Of a DNA stretch of 36,178 nucleotides, positions 7,137-14,804 are shown in pieces. The stretch's first letter is position 1; every line of letters starts with the position of its first letter. The notes under the pieces were generated by a model that did not search any database, had not been told where the DNA came from, and saw only the letters and a program-made list of their open reading frames with translations. The stretch is from Flavobacteriaceae bacterium (GTDB lineage Bacteria > Bacteroidota > Bacteroidia > Flavobacteriales > Flavobacteriaceae). Position numbers and translations under genes: made by a program. The DNA lies in contig JABXIJ010000046.1 of assembly GCA_013373105.1 (NCBI GenBank), positions 1 to 36,178 of the forward strand, in the 5' to 3' direction.

Positions 7137-7991
7137 CATTCATTAGCATTCTCTGCAGGTAATCAATACACAATTGACATAGAAAATTCTGCTTTTAATT
7201 TTTCAAAATACCTTGCTATTTTTATAGATCTTGATCAAAATGGACAATTTGATGCTAGCGAAAGAATATATGACCAAACAAATCAATCAGCAACACCTAT
7301 AAGCTCTTGTGTGATAAATATACCAGCTAACACCGTAAATGGTGAAACTAGAATGCGTATCAGAAATTACTTTAATCCTATAAGTGACGCTTGTTCATCA
7401 GCTAATTTTGGGGAAACTGAAGACTATAAAGTAATTATTAGTGGAGGTAAAGAAATAGAAGTAATAAATGCAAAAGCCGAAAACCCTACACCTTCATCAA
7501 TAGATTTAAGCTGGGGGGTATCTACAAATGGTAACCCATCAGGTTTCATTTTAAAACAAAGTACTGATGGAATTAATTTTTCAACACTAACAAATTTAAC
7601 ATCTAACGAGAGATTTTACACAGCAAGTTCACTTTCAAACAACACTAAGTATTGGTTCCAAATTATAGAATCGGGTACTATTAATTCGAACCCTAAAACA
7701 GTTTGGAATACTACACTTGAAAGCAGCCTAAGTAATAATGATTATGTATTGGATAAAGAATTTAAGATATTTCCTATACCGTTTGAAAATGGTACAATTA
7801 AAATCAAATCAAAAAATACAATTCATTCTATAAAAGTAATTGACTTACTTGGAAAGGTAGTATTGGACAAAGTAAAACCTAACAAATTTGGCAATATATA
7901 TTCAATTGAAAATATACCAAGAGGAATGTATATATTAAAAATAGAAAGTGACAAAGGTGATTTTTCGAAAACAATTATTTCAAAATATTAG
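7137..7991 (+). pseudogene. 5'-truncated T9SS-secreted GEVED/FnIII protein
   Basis: The open frame begins at 7137, directly after a stop at 7134, already inside a GEVED-type domain (AGNQYTIDIENSAFN, FIDLDQNGQFDASE, then MRIRNYF and FGETEDYKV). A fibronectin type III-like domain follows (about 7450-7690). The end is a type A T9SS C-terminal sorting domain (from EFKIFPIPFENG to the terminal ISKY). The first plausible start, GTG at 7311, would cut the GEVED domain in half. No signal peptide exists, so a T9SS cargo could not be exported. The 5' part appears lost at about 7134, next to the cassette-like region. A frameshift against upstream sequence (7042-7133) was looked for, but nothing recognisable is there. 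Confidence 0.75.
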
Positions 7992-7999
7992 AATTAAAA

Positions 8000-8027
8000 A
8001 AAAAACAATATTTAAATATTGTTTTTT
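8000..8027. terminator. Perfect AT palindrome, likely bidirectional terminator
   Basis: A 28-base perfect palindrome centred at 8013/8014 contains ACAATATTTAAATATTGT flanked by A and T runs. It lies 9 bases after the truncated T9SS gene and can form a hairpin with a U tail in either direction. Its end abuts the promoter of the next gene. Confidence 0.65.
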
Positions 8028-8034
8028 ACTTTTG
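8027..8034 (+). promoter_or_regulatory. Bacteroidota -7 element
   Basis: TACTTTTG fits TAnnTTTG exactly, 24 bases before the ATG at 8058. It makes the upstream in-frame TTG at 8019 impossible as a start, because that codon would lie upstream of the transcription start. Confidence 0.6.
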
Positions 8035-8057
8035 ACAAACAAATAAATTTAAATGTT

Positions 8058-10550
8058 ATGAAAAATTCACATATTTTTCTATATTTAATAGCATTCTTTT
8101 ATACTTCAATCGTTATTTCGCAAACAATAACTTTACCTCTTTCTAAAGGTGGTGAATATAACGGCGGTACAATACTTAAGGTTAATGCTATTGACGGTTC
8201 CCACGAAGTTGCTGCTTTACAGGGTTTAATTGGAACACGAGAAAACGGTATTCCAAAAAATAATCCTGCTAACAATTCATCAAGCTCTATCTATTATGAA
8301 TCATCTAATAATTCATTCTATATTTTGGCTAAAGAAGGTTTTAGACAAGGAGATATGACAAGTCCAGCCGGAGTTCTTTTTCGTTATGACCGTAATACCT
8401 CTAAAACAGAGTTAATTCATCAGTTTGAAGAAAATTCGCTTTTGGGTACATATCCGCATGGAAATTTAACTAAAGTAGGAACAAAACTTTACGGAGTAAC
8501 TGAACAAGGTGGTGCAAATAACTATGGATGTATATTTTCTATAGACATCACAACAAATACTTATAATGTAGAGTTTTCTTTTAATGGCACAACAGATGGA
8601 GGATATCCTTCTTGTGGTATGTTCCTTGAAGGAGACGTTTTTTATGGTGCTGGCAGATGGGCAAATGGTACAGCTGGTCAGTCTTATTTTACTTATAATA
8701 CGTCCTCTAATACTTTCACCTCTATTTATCTAGCCGATTCTCAATTGAATGAAATTAGAGGAATTTTTAAACATAATAACATTCTCTATATCTCTAACGG
8801 AAGTGATATTCTAAAACTTAACCTTTCAAACCCTGGTGAAGAAGTATCTTTTTATTATATTGGTAATGGTGCAAACTTGGGTCTTGGTTCTGTTCCTTGG
8901 GAAGCTACTAAGAGTACATGGGATAATCGTTGGTACATACCTCTTAGAAACGGAGGATTAAATGGTCATGGTAGTATTGCTTTATTTAATTTTGCTACAT
9001 CACCAGGAATAAATCCAATACATAGTTTTGGGGGAGGAAGTTTAGGTCAAGACCCTACCACTAAATTGGTAGAAGGTAAACGTGGCGATAAGTTTGGTAT
9101 TGCCCAAACTGGAAGCACAACTGATGAGGCTATTTTATACAAAATAGACGAAAATGACACTTATTCTATTTTACACACTTTTTCTAATAATAATGATGGT
9201 AAATCTATTCAGGCTCAACCTATTTATGAGGACGGAATTATTTATGGAATTTCTGAAACTCAAGGAGCTAACCTTGGTGGAACTATTTGGAGTTTCGATT
9301 TAACTAGTGATACGTTTAGCGTTGTGGCTCAATTAGGGTATCCTAATGGTATGTCTCCTGCAAATGGTCTATCACTTAACTCATCAACCTCAAGTAACTA
9401 TTTTATTTGTTCTTACGGTGGTGAAAAAGGGAGAGGCACATTAAATTCTATATCTGGGAATACTATTACTAAAATAACCGATATTAACGATAATAGATTT
9501 GTCCATTTTTTACACAAGCCTATTGTCTATAATAATAAAACTTATATACTAGGTGAAATCTTTTCAGCATCAATACCAGCGGTAAACTCTGTATATGGAC
9601 TTACTGAAATTGATGTTAGTACTGGAAATTCTATTGGAAATATAATACCTATAGCTCCAGTTTCGGATTTTGATGATATACCTAATACAATAATTAATCT
9701 TGATGCACCTATAGTACAAGATAATAATATGTTATATGGCGTATCTAGACAGCATATTTGGAGTATTGATTTATCTAACAACACCTATAACACACTTTAT
9801 ACATTTAACACAGCTACAGAAGGTAATGAAGCAACAAGTTTTATTATTGACAATAATATAATTTATGGACTTACAAATGAAGGTAGCACCAATGGAGCAG
9901 GTAGTGTTTATAAATTCGATATTACTAACAATACCTTTACTTTATTACAAGCCATACCGAGTGGTGAGTCTTTATACGGCATTGAAAAATTAAACGATAC
10001 TTTATATTCTATCCATTTTGATAGTACAAACACATATTCTGTTTCATCAATGGATTTAACTTCAGGAACACCGACTTTTATAAATACTCAAAGTATTGAT
10101 AATAGTACTATAGGTTCTGAACCAGGACCACACTTATCTTTATTTAATAATTATATTTATGGAGTAATGAATAGCGGTGGAACAAACAATCTAGGTGGTC
10201 TTTTTAAATATGATATTACATCTGATACGCTAAGTAATATTCTTTCTTTCGAAGAAACAACTGGGTATTATGGTTTTAATAGTGAGTTATTGATTACTGC
10301 TCAATCTCTAGGTTTAAATGATTTGAATATTAATTTTAAATTGAATCTTTATCCTAACCCTTCAATAGGAATTATACAAACTAATTTAGAAAAAATTGAT
10401 AGTTGTGTAGTTCGAACTGTTGACGGAAAAACTGTTGTATCAGAAATAAAAGGATCTACCATCTCAATTTCTAAAAACACACCTGGTGTATATTTTATAA
10501 CTATTAAAGCAGACGGTAAGTTATACAACTCTAAAGTAATTCTAAAATAA
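8058..10550 (+). CDS. GloVer tandem-repeat protein with T9SS sorting domain
   Basis: This 830-residue secreted protein starts at ATG 8058 with a clear signal peptide (hydrophobic stretch, cleavage after VISQ). The body is made of repeats of the GloVer type (TIGR03803-like): a short strand, then LYGVTEQGGANNYGCIFSID-like units. Other copies read IYGISETQGANLGGTIWSFD, IYGLTNEGSTNGAGSVYKFD and IYGVMNSGGTNNLGGLFKYD. These probably form a beta propeller. The last 75 residues are a type A T9SS sorting domain (LNLYPNPSIG ... YNSKVILK), so the protein is exported by the type IX system and attached to the surface or released. Ligand and activity are unknown. It has its own promoter and terminator. Confidence 0.88.
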   Translation: MKNSHIFLYLIAFFYTSIVISQTITLPLSKGGEYNGGTILKVNAIDGSHEVAALQGLIGTRENGIPKNNPANNSSSSIYYESSNNSFYILAKEGFRQGDMTSPAGVLFRYDRNTSKTELIHQFEENSLLGTYPHGNLTKVGTKLYGVTEQGGANNYGCIFSIDITTNTYNVEFSFNGTTDGGYPSCGMFLEGDVFYGAGRWANGTAGQSYFTYNTSSNTFTSIYLADSQLNEIRGIFKHNNILYISNGSDILKLNLSNPGEEVSFYYIGNGANLGLGSVPWEATKSTWDNRWYIPLRNGGLNGHGSIALFNFATSPGINPIHSFGGGSLGQDPTTKLVEGKRGDKFGIAQTGSTTDEAILYKIDENDTYSILHTFSNNNDGKSIQAQPIYEDGIIYGISETQGANLGGTIWSFDLTSDTFSVVAQLGYPNGMSPANGLSLNSSTSSNYFICSYGGEKGRGTLNSISGNTITKITDINDNRFVHFLHKPIVYNNKTYILGEIFSASIPAVNSVYGLTEIDVSTGNSIGNIIPIAPVSDFDDIPNTIINLDAPIVQDNNMLYGVSRQHIWSIDLSNNTYNTLYTFNTATEGNEATSFIIDNNIIYGLTNEGSTNGAGSVYKFDITNNTFTLLQAIPSGESLYGIEKLNDTLYSIHFDSTNTYSVSSMDLTSGTPTFINTQSIDNSTIGSEPGPHLSLFNNYIYGVMNSGGTNNLGGLFKYDITSDTLSNILSFEETTGYYGFNSELLITAQSLGLNDLNINFKLNLYPNPSIGIIQTNLEKIDSCVVRTVDGKTVVSEIKGSTISISKNTPGVYFITIKADGKLYNSKVILK

Positions 10551-10562
10551 TTAGTTAGTATG

Positions 10563-10600
10563 ATGCAGTCTCATCTTTATGAGGCTGCATTATCTTTATT
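10563..10600 (+). terminator. Rho-independent terminator
   Basis: ATGCAGTCTCAT (10563-10574) pairs with ATGAGGCTGCAT (10579-10590), a 12-bp stem with one G-T pair and a CTTT loop, followed by a T-rich tail. It ends the GloVer gene. Confidence 0.85.
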
Positions 10601-10873
10601 GAAAACTCGTTTACAACATTTTTTTTCTAACTCCTTAAAAAAAATGTTCTTCTTATAGTTAAATGCTTTAAAAAAGTTGTGTGCTACTATACCAAATTGC
10701 AATAAAAACTTTGTAGACGGTAAAGAACATTTTCTTACAGTATATTCACAAATTAGGGTGAAAATACTAACTTCTTTTAATAAAAAGGAAAGCATTAGTT
10801 TAGTTATGCTATTAAAATAACTTTTATAATTTAGCGTTTATAAGATATAAAACAATAATTTAAATTAGTAAAG
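10601..10873. other. Intergenic stretch, no supported gene
   Basis: Between the terminator and the next gene I find no supported gene. A 72-codon minus-strand frame (10577-10795) overlaps the terminator stem and shows no recognisable family. A weak -7-like element, TAATTTAG (10827-10834), lies 39 bases before the ATG at 10874. Confidence 0.5.
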
Positions 10874-11860
10874 ATGAAAACAAATGCTACATCACTTTAT
10901 CTAATGCTGATGGTACTTTTTTTAGTAATCGGCTGTAAGAATGAATCTAAAAAACCTGAACAGCTTGATAAACCAAAAACTACTGAAATAGTTAGTCTAT
11001 CAGGTAATTACGTTTCTGAGAGTTATTCAAAAAAGAATGAAGGTTATGATTGGGTAGCAGTTTCGGTTACTGAAATGCCAAATAATCAATTAAAAGTTGC
11101 TGTTCGCTCTAGAGCAGACAAAAAGAAGCCAACATGTACATTTGATGCTATTGCTGATAAAGTTGATAACAAAACCTATCAAACACAAATCAAAGGACAA
11201 ACCATAGTGTTTGGTTTTACAGATACAACAATACGTATTAGTACTCAAAAACAAGAAGATGAGGATGCACTGTACTTTTATTGTTCTGGCGGTGCTAGTA
11301 TTGGTGGAACCTACACAAAAATAAATGAGGAGCTAGATGAAAGCCAAATAGACAAAACAAAGTTTAGTAAAGTATTAAACTTGCAAGACATAGGATTTAA
11401 CATATCTTCTATAAAAAAAGAAGGTAAAAATACCTTAACCATTTTTACATATGGCTTAAAAGAACGTGAGTTTAACGAAAGTTTTACCATTGATGGTGAA
11501 GAGGTTATTAATGCAGAGGTAGAAGACCTGAATGCAGATGGTTCACCTGAACTTTTTATTTTTACACAATCTGCAGGAAGTGGTAGTTATGGAAATGTAT
11601 ATGCTTTTTCTGTAAACAATAAAAAATCGATGAGCCAAGTTTACTTTACACCCACAGCTGAAAATAAAACAATAAATAAGGGTTATATGGGGCATGATGA
11701 GTTTACCCTTATCGAAAATAGATTAGCACAACGTTTTCCTATATACAAAGATGGTGATACAAACGCTAATCCAACTGGAGGAACTAGACAGGTTTCTTAT
11801 AAATTAGTTGATGGAGAAGCTAGTAGATTATTAAAAGTTGATAAAGTTACTGAGTATTAA
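10874..11860 (+). CDS. Lipoprotein with PliI-like lysozyme-inhibitor domain
   Basis: This 328-residue lipoprotein has a signal ending in the lipobox VIGC (Cys21) and then a charged linker. Residues about 40-150 form a beta-rich domain I do not recognise. Residues about 165-290 resemble PliI, the periplasmic inhibitor of I-type lysozyme. The segment VEDLNADGSPELFIFTQSAG (216-235), followed by SGSYG (236-240), corresponds to the DLDGDGSPELxVxxRSAGSGSY block of PliI, whose SGxY loop inserts into the lysozyme active site. If the match holds, the protein protects peptidoglycan from host or grazer lysozymes. It is a single gene; ATG at 10874 follows AAAG. The domain match is from memory of the family, so moderate confidence. 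Confidence 0.65.
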   Translation: MKTNATSLYLMLMVLFLVIGCKNESKKPEQLDKPKTTEIVSLSGNYVSESYSKKNEGYDWVAVSVTEMPNNQLKVAVRSRADKKKPTCTFDAIADKVDNKTYQTQIKGQTIVFGFTDTTIRISTQKQEDEDALYFYCSGGASIGGTYTKINEELDESQIDKTKFSKVLNLQDIGFNISSIKKEGKNTLTIFTYGLKEREFNESFTIDGEEVINAEVEDLNADGSPELFIFTQSAGSGSYGNVYAFSVNNKKSMSQVYFTPTAENKTINKGYMGHDEFTLIENRLAQRFPIYKDGDTNANPTGGTRQVSYKLVDGEASRLLKVDKVTEY

Positions 11861-11874
11861 AACCAACAACTTTT

Positions 11875-11917
11875 GAGAGGGGCATTTATTTTGAAACTAT
11901 TAATTTATACCCCTCTC
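11875..11917 (+). terminator. Stem-loop after the PliI-like gene
   Basis: GAGAGGGG (11875-11882) pairs with CCCCTCTC (11910-11917) across a 27-base loop. No T run follows, so it may be a weak terminator or an mRNA 3' stabilising structure. Confidence 0.4.
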
Positions 11918-12028
11918 CCCTAACATTCATTCATTTAAGCATCTGGAAATAGCGTTCGATTAAACCAAAGTATTCTTAAAACAGCATTAAATATTTTAAG
12001 TTATATCAAGTTTTATGATTACCTAGTT

Positions 12029-13000
12029 TTAACAGTTTTGGTTAATGAGCTCACGAACCTTATCTAGAAGTATTATAAGATTTTTAGAAAATTCATACGA
12101 CATTAGGTCACTTTCTTTTTTATTTTCTAAAAGCAGATTATTAAAATGTTCAATCTCAAAATTATAACCAATTGTAGAATACTTAAAATCTAGTAGTTCT
12201 CTTTTATTAGGTGTTTTAATAGTTATAGTAGTAGGTTGATGAAAACGAGAGTTTAAAATTAATGTAGCTTTTTCAAATTTAAAAATGGCTTCTGTAGGCG
12301 TTTCTTCTAAAAAAGTACTTTTGAGTTTGGCTTTTGCTTTTTTGTAATAAAAAAGCATTTGACATTCACTGTCTACTTCAGTATCGAAAAAACTGGCTTT
12401 AGCTTCTATTTTTTGAGGAACCCCTAATGTAGATAATGCTGCAAAAATTGGATAGATACCAATATCTAACAAACTACCACCTCCTAATGACTTTTTAAAC
12501 AATCTATCATTTAGTTGGTTTTTAACTGGTTTAAATCCAAAATCTGCTTTTAACTCAAGTAATTCACCATATTTCTTAGATTGAAACACCTCTAATAAAA
12601 ACTGATAATGTGGTAAAAAATATGTCCATAAAGCTTCCATTAAAAGCACGTTATTTTCTTTTGCAACTGTAATCATTTCTGTTACCTCACCTAGGTTAAT
12701 AGCAAAAGGCTTTTCGCATAAAACTGCCTTTTTATGTTTAAGACAAAGAATGGTATTTTCTTTATGAAATACATGAGGAGTAGCAATATAAATAGCATCG
12801 ACAAGTTTATCTTTTGCTAATAAATTGTATGCATTATATGCAAACTTAAAGTTATATCTATTGGCAAAATCATTGGCTTTTTGTTGTTCTCTTGAAGCTA
12901 CAGCATATAACTCAGCGTTTTCGACTTTTGCTAAATCTAAAGCAAACTTTTGAGCTATTTTACCACAACCTAAAATACCCCATTTAACCTTTTTATTCAT
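12029..13000 (-). CDS. Gfo/Idh/MocA family NAD(P)-dependent oxidoreductase
   Basis: This 323-residue cytoplasmic dehydrogenase of sugars or inositol-like compounds has an N-terminal Rossmann fold with the nucleotide-binding GILGCGKIA (8-16). The family motif CEKP is at 95-98, where the lysine takes part in catalysis. The C-terminal alpha/beta domain has the GGGSLLDIGIYPI segment (about 171-183) common to dimeric dihydrodiol-dehydrogenase-like members. The ATG at 13000 overlaps the end of the symporter gene by eight bases, so the two are co-translated. As the last gene of the deacetylase-symporter operon, it probably oxidises the imported sugar or a derivative. The exact substrate is not readable. 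Confidence 0.9.
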   Translation of the reverse strand: MNKKVKWGILGCGKIAQKFALDLAKVENAELYAVASREQQKANDFANRYNFKFAYNAYNLLAKDKLVDAIYIATPHVFHKENTILCLKHKKAVLCEKPFAINLGEVTEMITVAKENNVLLMEALWTYFLPHYQFLLEVFQSKKYGELLELKADFGFKPVKNQLNDRLFKKSLGGGSLLDIGIYPIFAALSTLGVPQKIEAKASFFDTEVDSECQMLFYYKKAKAKLKSTFLEETPTEAIFKFEKATLILNSRFHQPTTITIKTPNKRELLDFKYSTIGYNFEIEHFNNLLLENKKESDLMSYEFSKNLIILLDKVRELINQNC

Positions 13001-14696
13001 TTAGAATTTTGCTTGGTTTTGAAGAGGCTAATTGTATTAATGTTGCGATAGTCATCACCAGTGCACAACCTAATAAGTTTAACCATAAGTAAGGTAACCA
13101 ATCTAAATACCAAACCAATATTATTATAATTTGAGTAATTAAGGCTGCAACAAAAACTGCATTTCCTTTAATAAACTTTATAAAAAATGCAAGTAAGAAA
13201 ATACCTAAAACATTACCATAAAAAATAGAACCTATAATGTTAACCAATTGAATAAGGTTATCGAATAAGTTTGCAACACAAGCTACAAGAATCGCTAAAA
13301 TTCCCCATCCTAAGGTAAACCATTTAGAAGCCTTTACAAAGTGCTCTTCTGACTTGTTATCTGCAATATTTCTTTTGTATAAATCCATAGCAGTTGTACT
13401 TGCTAATGCATTTAGTTCTGATGCTGTAGATGACATAGCAGCCGACAAAATTACTGCCAATAATAAACCAATTAATCCTTTAGGTAAGTTGTTTAATATA
13501 AAATGAATAAACACGTAATCTTTATCGTTAGATTCAATTTTTTCGATAGAAGTTTCGTCAATTTTATCGATAATTTTTCTTGCTGATTCTTTAATTGCTA
13601 AATCTTGTGTATTAAGTTTTTGAATTTGCTCTTTTTCCTCTATTTGAAAGCCATCTTTCAATAACATTTTTTTTGCATCTTCAATGGCTTTATGCTCGCT
13701 TTCTAATTGTTGATATGTAACTGCATATTTAGATTTTAAAACCTCATCTTTAACTTTTGGATTAAAATTAAGTGGAGCTGAATTAAATTGATAAAACACA
13801 AAAACCATAACACCAACTAGCAAAATAAAAAACTGCATTGGTACTTTTAAAAGTCCGTTAAAGATTAAGCCTAACTGACTTTCTCTAACAGATTTACCAG
13901 ATAAATAACGTTGTACCTGACTTTGGTCTGTTCCAAAATAAGAGAGCATTAAAAAAGTTCCTCCTATAAAACCTGTCCAAACTGTATACCTATTATTTAA
14001 ATCGAATGAAAAGTCTAAAACTTCCATTTTACCACTAGCTCCAGCAATTTCTAGGGCTTTTGTAAATGTAATTTCTTCAGGGAGTTGGCTAACAATCATA
14101 AAAAAAGCAACTAGCATTCCTAAGAAAATAACTATCATTTGTTGCTTCTGAGTAACATTTACTGCTTTTGTACCTCCTGATACTGTATAAATAATAACTA
14201 ATACACCTATAATGATATTTAGAGTTAATAAATCCCATCCTAAAACAGCAGATAAAATAATAGCAGGAGCAAAAATGGTAATACCTGTAGCTAAACCTCT
14301 CTGTATTAAAAACAAAATTGCAGTTAAAGTTCTAGTTTTTAAATCGAATCTACCTTCTAAAAACTCGTAAGCGGTATACACTTTTAATTTATGGTAAATA
14401 GGAATAAACACTAAACAAATAACAACCATAGCTATTGGTAGTCCAAAATAAAATTGCACAAATCCCATTCCACTATGAAAGGCCTGACCTGGTGTAGATA
14501 AAAAGGTTATAGCACTTGCTTGTGTTGCCATTACAGATAAGCCAATTGTCCACCAATTAGTATCATTCCCTCCTTTAATATAGTCTGCAACATTGCTGTT
14601 TTTTCGGGTAACATAGGTTCCATACACTACAATAAATAGTAAGGTAATTGAAAGAATTATCCAATCTATGCTATGTAATTTGCTTTCAATTTCCAT
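12993..14696 (-). CDS. Sodium:solute symporter (SSS family) with cytoplasmic insertion
   Basis: This 567-residue inner-membrane transporter of the SSS family couples Na+ entry to uptake of a small solute, probably a sugar. It has the family's helices and signatures such as ATQASAITFLSTPGQAF (57-73), the SGGTKAVNVTQ segment (173-183), GTDQSQVQRYLSG (255-267) and LSAAMSSTASELNALAST (about 417-434). Residues about 311-393 are a charged, helix-prone insertion predicted between two membrane segments, longer than usual for the family. The gene lies three bases after the stop of a 34-residue membrane protein and overlaps the downstream oxidoreductase. The context suggests uptake of an amino sugar or its product, which is inference. 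Confidence 0.92.
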   Translation of the reverse strand: MEIESKLHSIDWIILSITLLFIVVYGTYVTRKNSNVADYIKGGNDTNWWTIGLSVMATQASAITFLSTPGQAFHSGMGFVQFYFGLPIAMVVICLVFIPIYHKLKVYTAYEFLEGRFDLKTRTLTAILFLIQRGLATGITIFAPAIILSAVLGWDLLTLNIIIGVLVIIYTVSGGTKAVNVTQKQQMIVIFLGMLVAFFMIVSQLPEEITFTKALEIAGASGKMEVLDFSFDLNNRYTVWTGFIGGTFLMLSYFGTDQSQVQRYLSGKSVRESQLGLIFNGLLKVPMQFFILLVGVMVFVFYQFNSAPLNFNPKVKDEVLKSKYAVTYQQLESEHKAIEDAKKMLLKDGFQIEEKEQIQKLNTQDLAIKESARKIIDKIDETSIEKIESNDKDYVFIHFILNNLPKGLIGLLLAVILSAAMSSTASELNALASTTAMDLYKRNIADNKSEEHFVKASKWFTLGWGILAILVACVANLFDNLIQLVNIIGSIFYGNVLGIFLLAFFIKFIKGNAVFVAALITQIIIILVWYLDWLPYLWLNLLGCALVMTIATLIQLASSKPSKILNE

Positions 14697-14699
14697 GGA

Positions 14700-14804
14700 T
14701 TAAAGTGTAAAATAATTGGTGATAAAATAAAAAATAAGGATGTAAACTAAGTTAGCAACTAGTACTACTGTGTATATTTTTTTCCAATTATTAGAAGGTT
14801 CCAT
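14700..14804 (-). CDS. 34-residue single-pass membrane protein
   Basis: This short gene lies between the deacetylase and the symporter. ATG (14804-14802) overlaps the deacetylase stop by one base (TAATG), and its stop (14702-14700) is three bases before the symporter ATG. The product starts MEPSNNWKKIYTVVLVANLV, followed by YILIFYFITNYFTL. It has a short polar, lysine-containing N-terminus and one membrane helix (about residues 11-29), with N-in topology by the positive-inside rule. Placement with coupled overlaps on both sides argues for real translation. A small accessory subunit of the symporter is the simplest role, by analogy with known small symporter-associated proteins; that is inference. 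I do not recognise the family. Confidence 0.75.
   Translation of the reverse strand: MEPSNNWKKIYTVVLVANLVYILIFYFITNYFTL

Noticed and set aside
8019..8057. Upstream TTG as start of the GloVer protein
   Set aside because: It lies within the palindrome and upstream of the -7 element TACTTTTG; ATG 8058 begins a proper signal peptide.
10577..10795. 72-codon minus-strand frame
   Set aside because: It overlaps the stem of a good terminator, has no family resemblance and no promoter; the composition looks like translated non-coding DNA.
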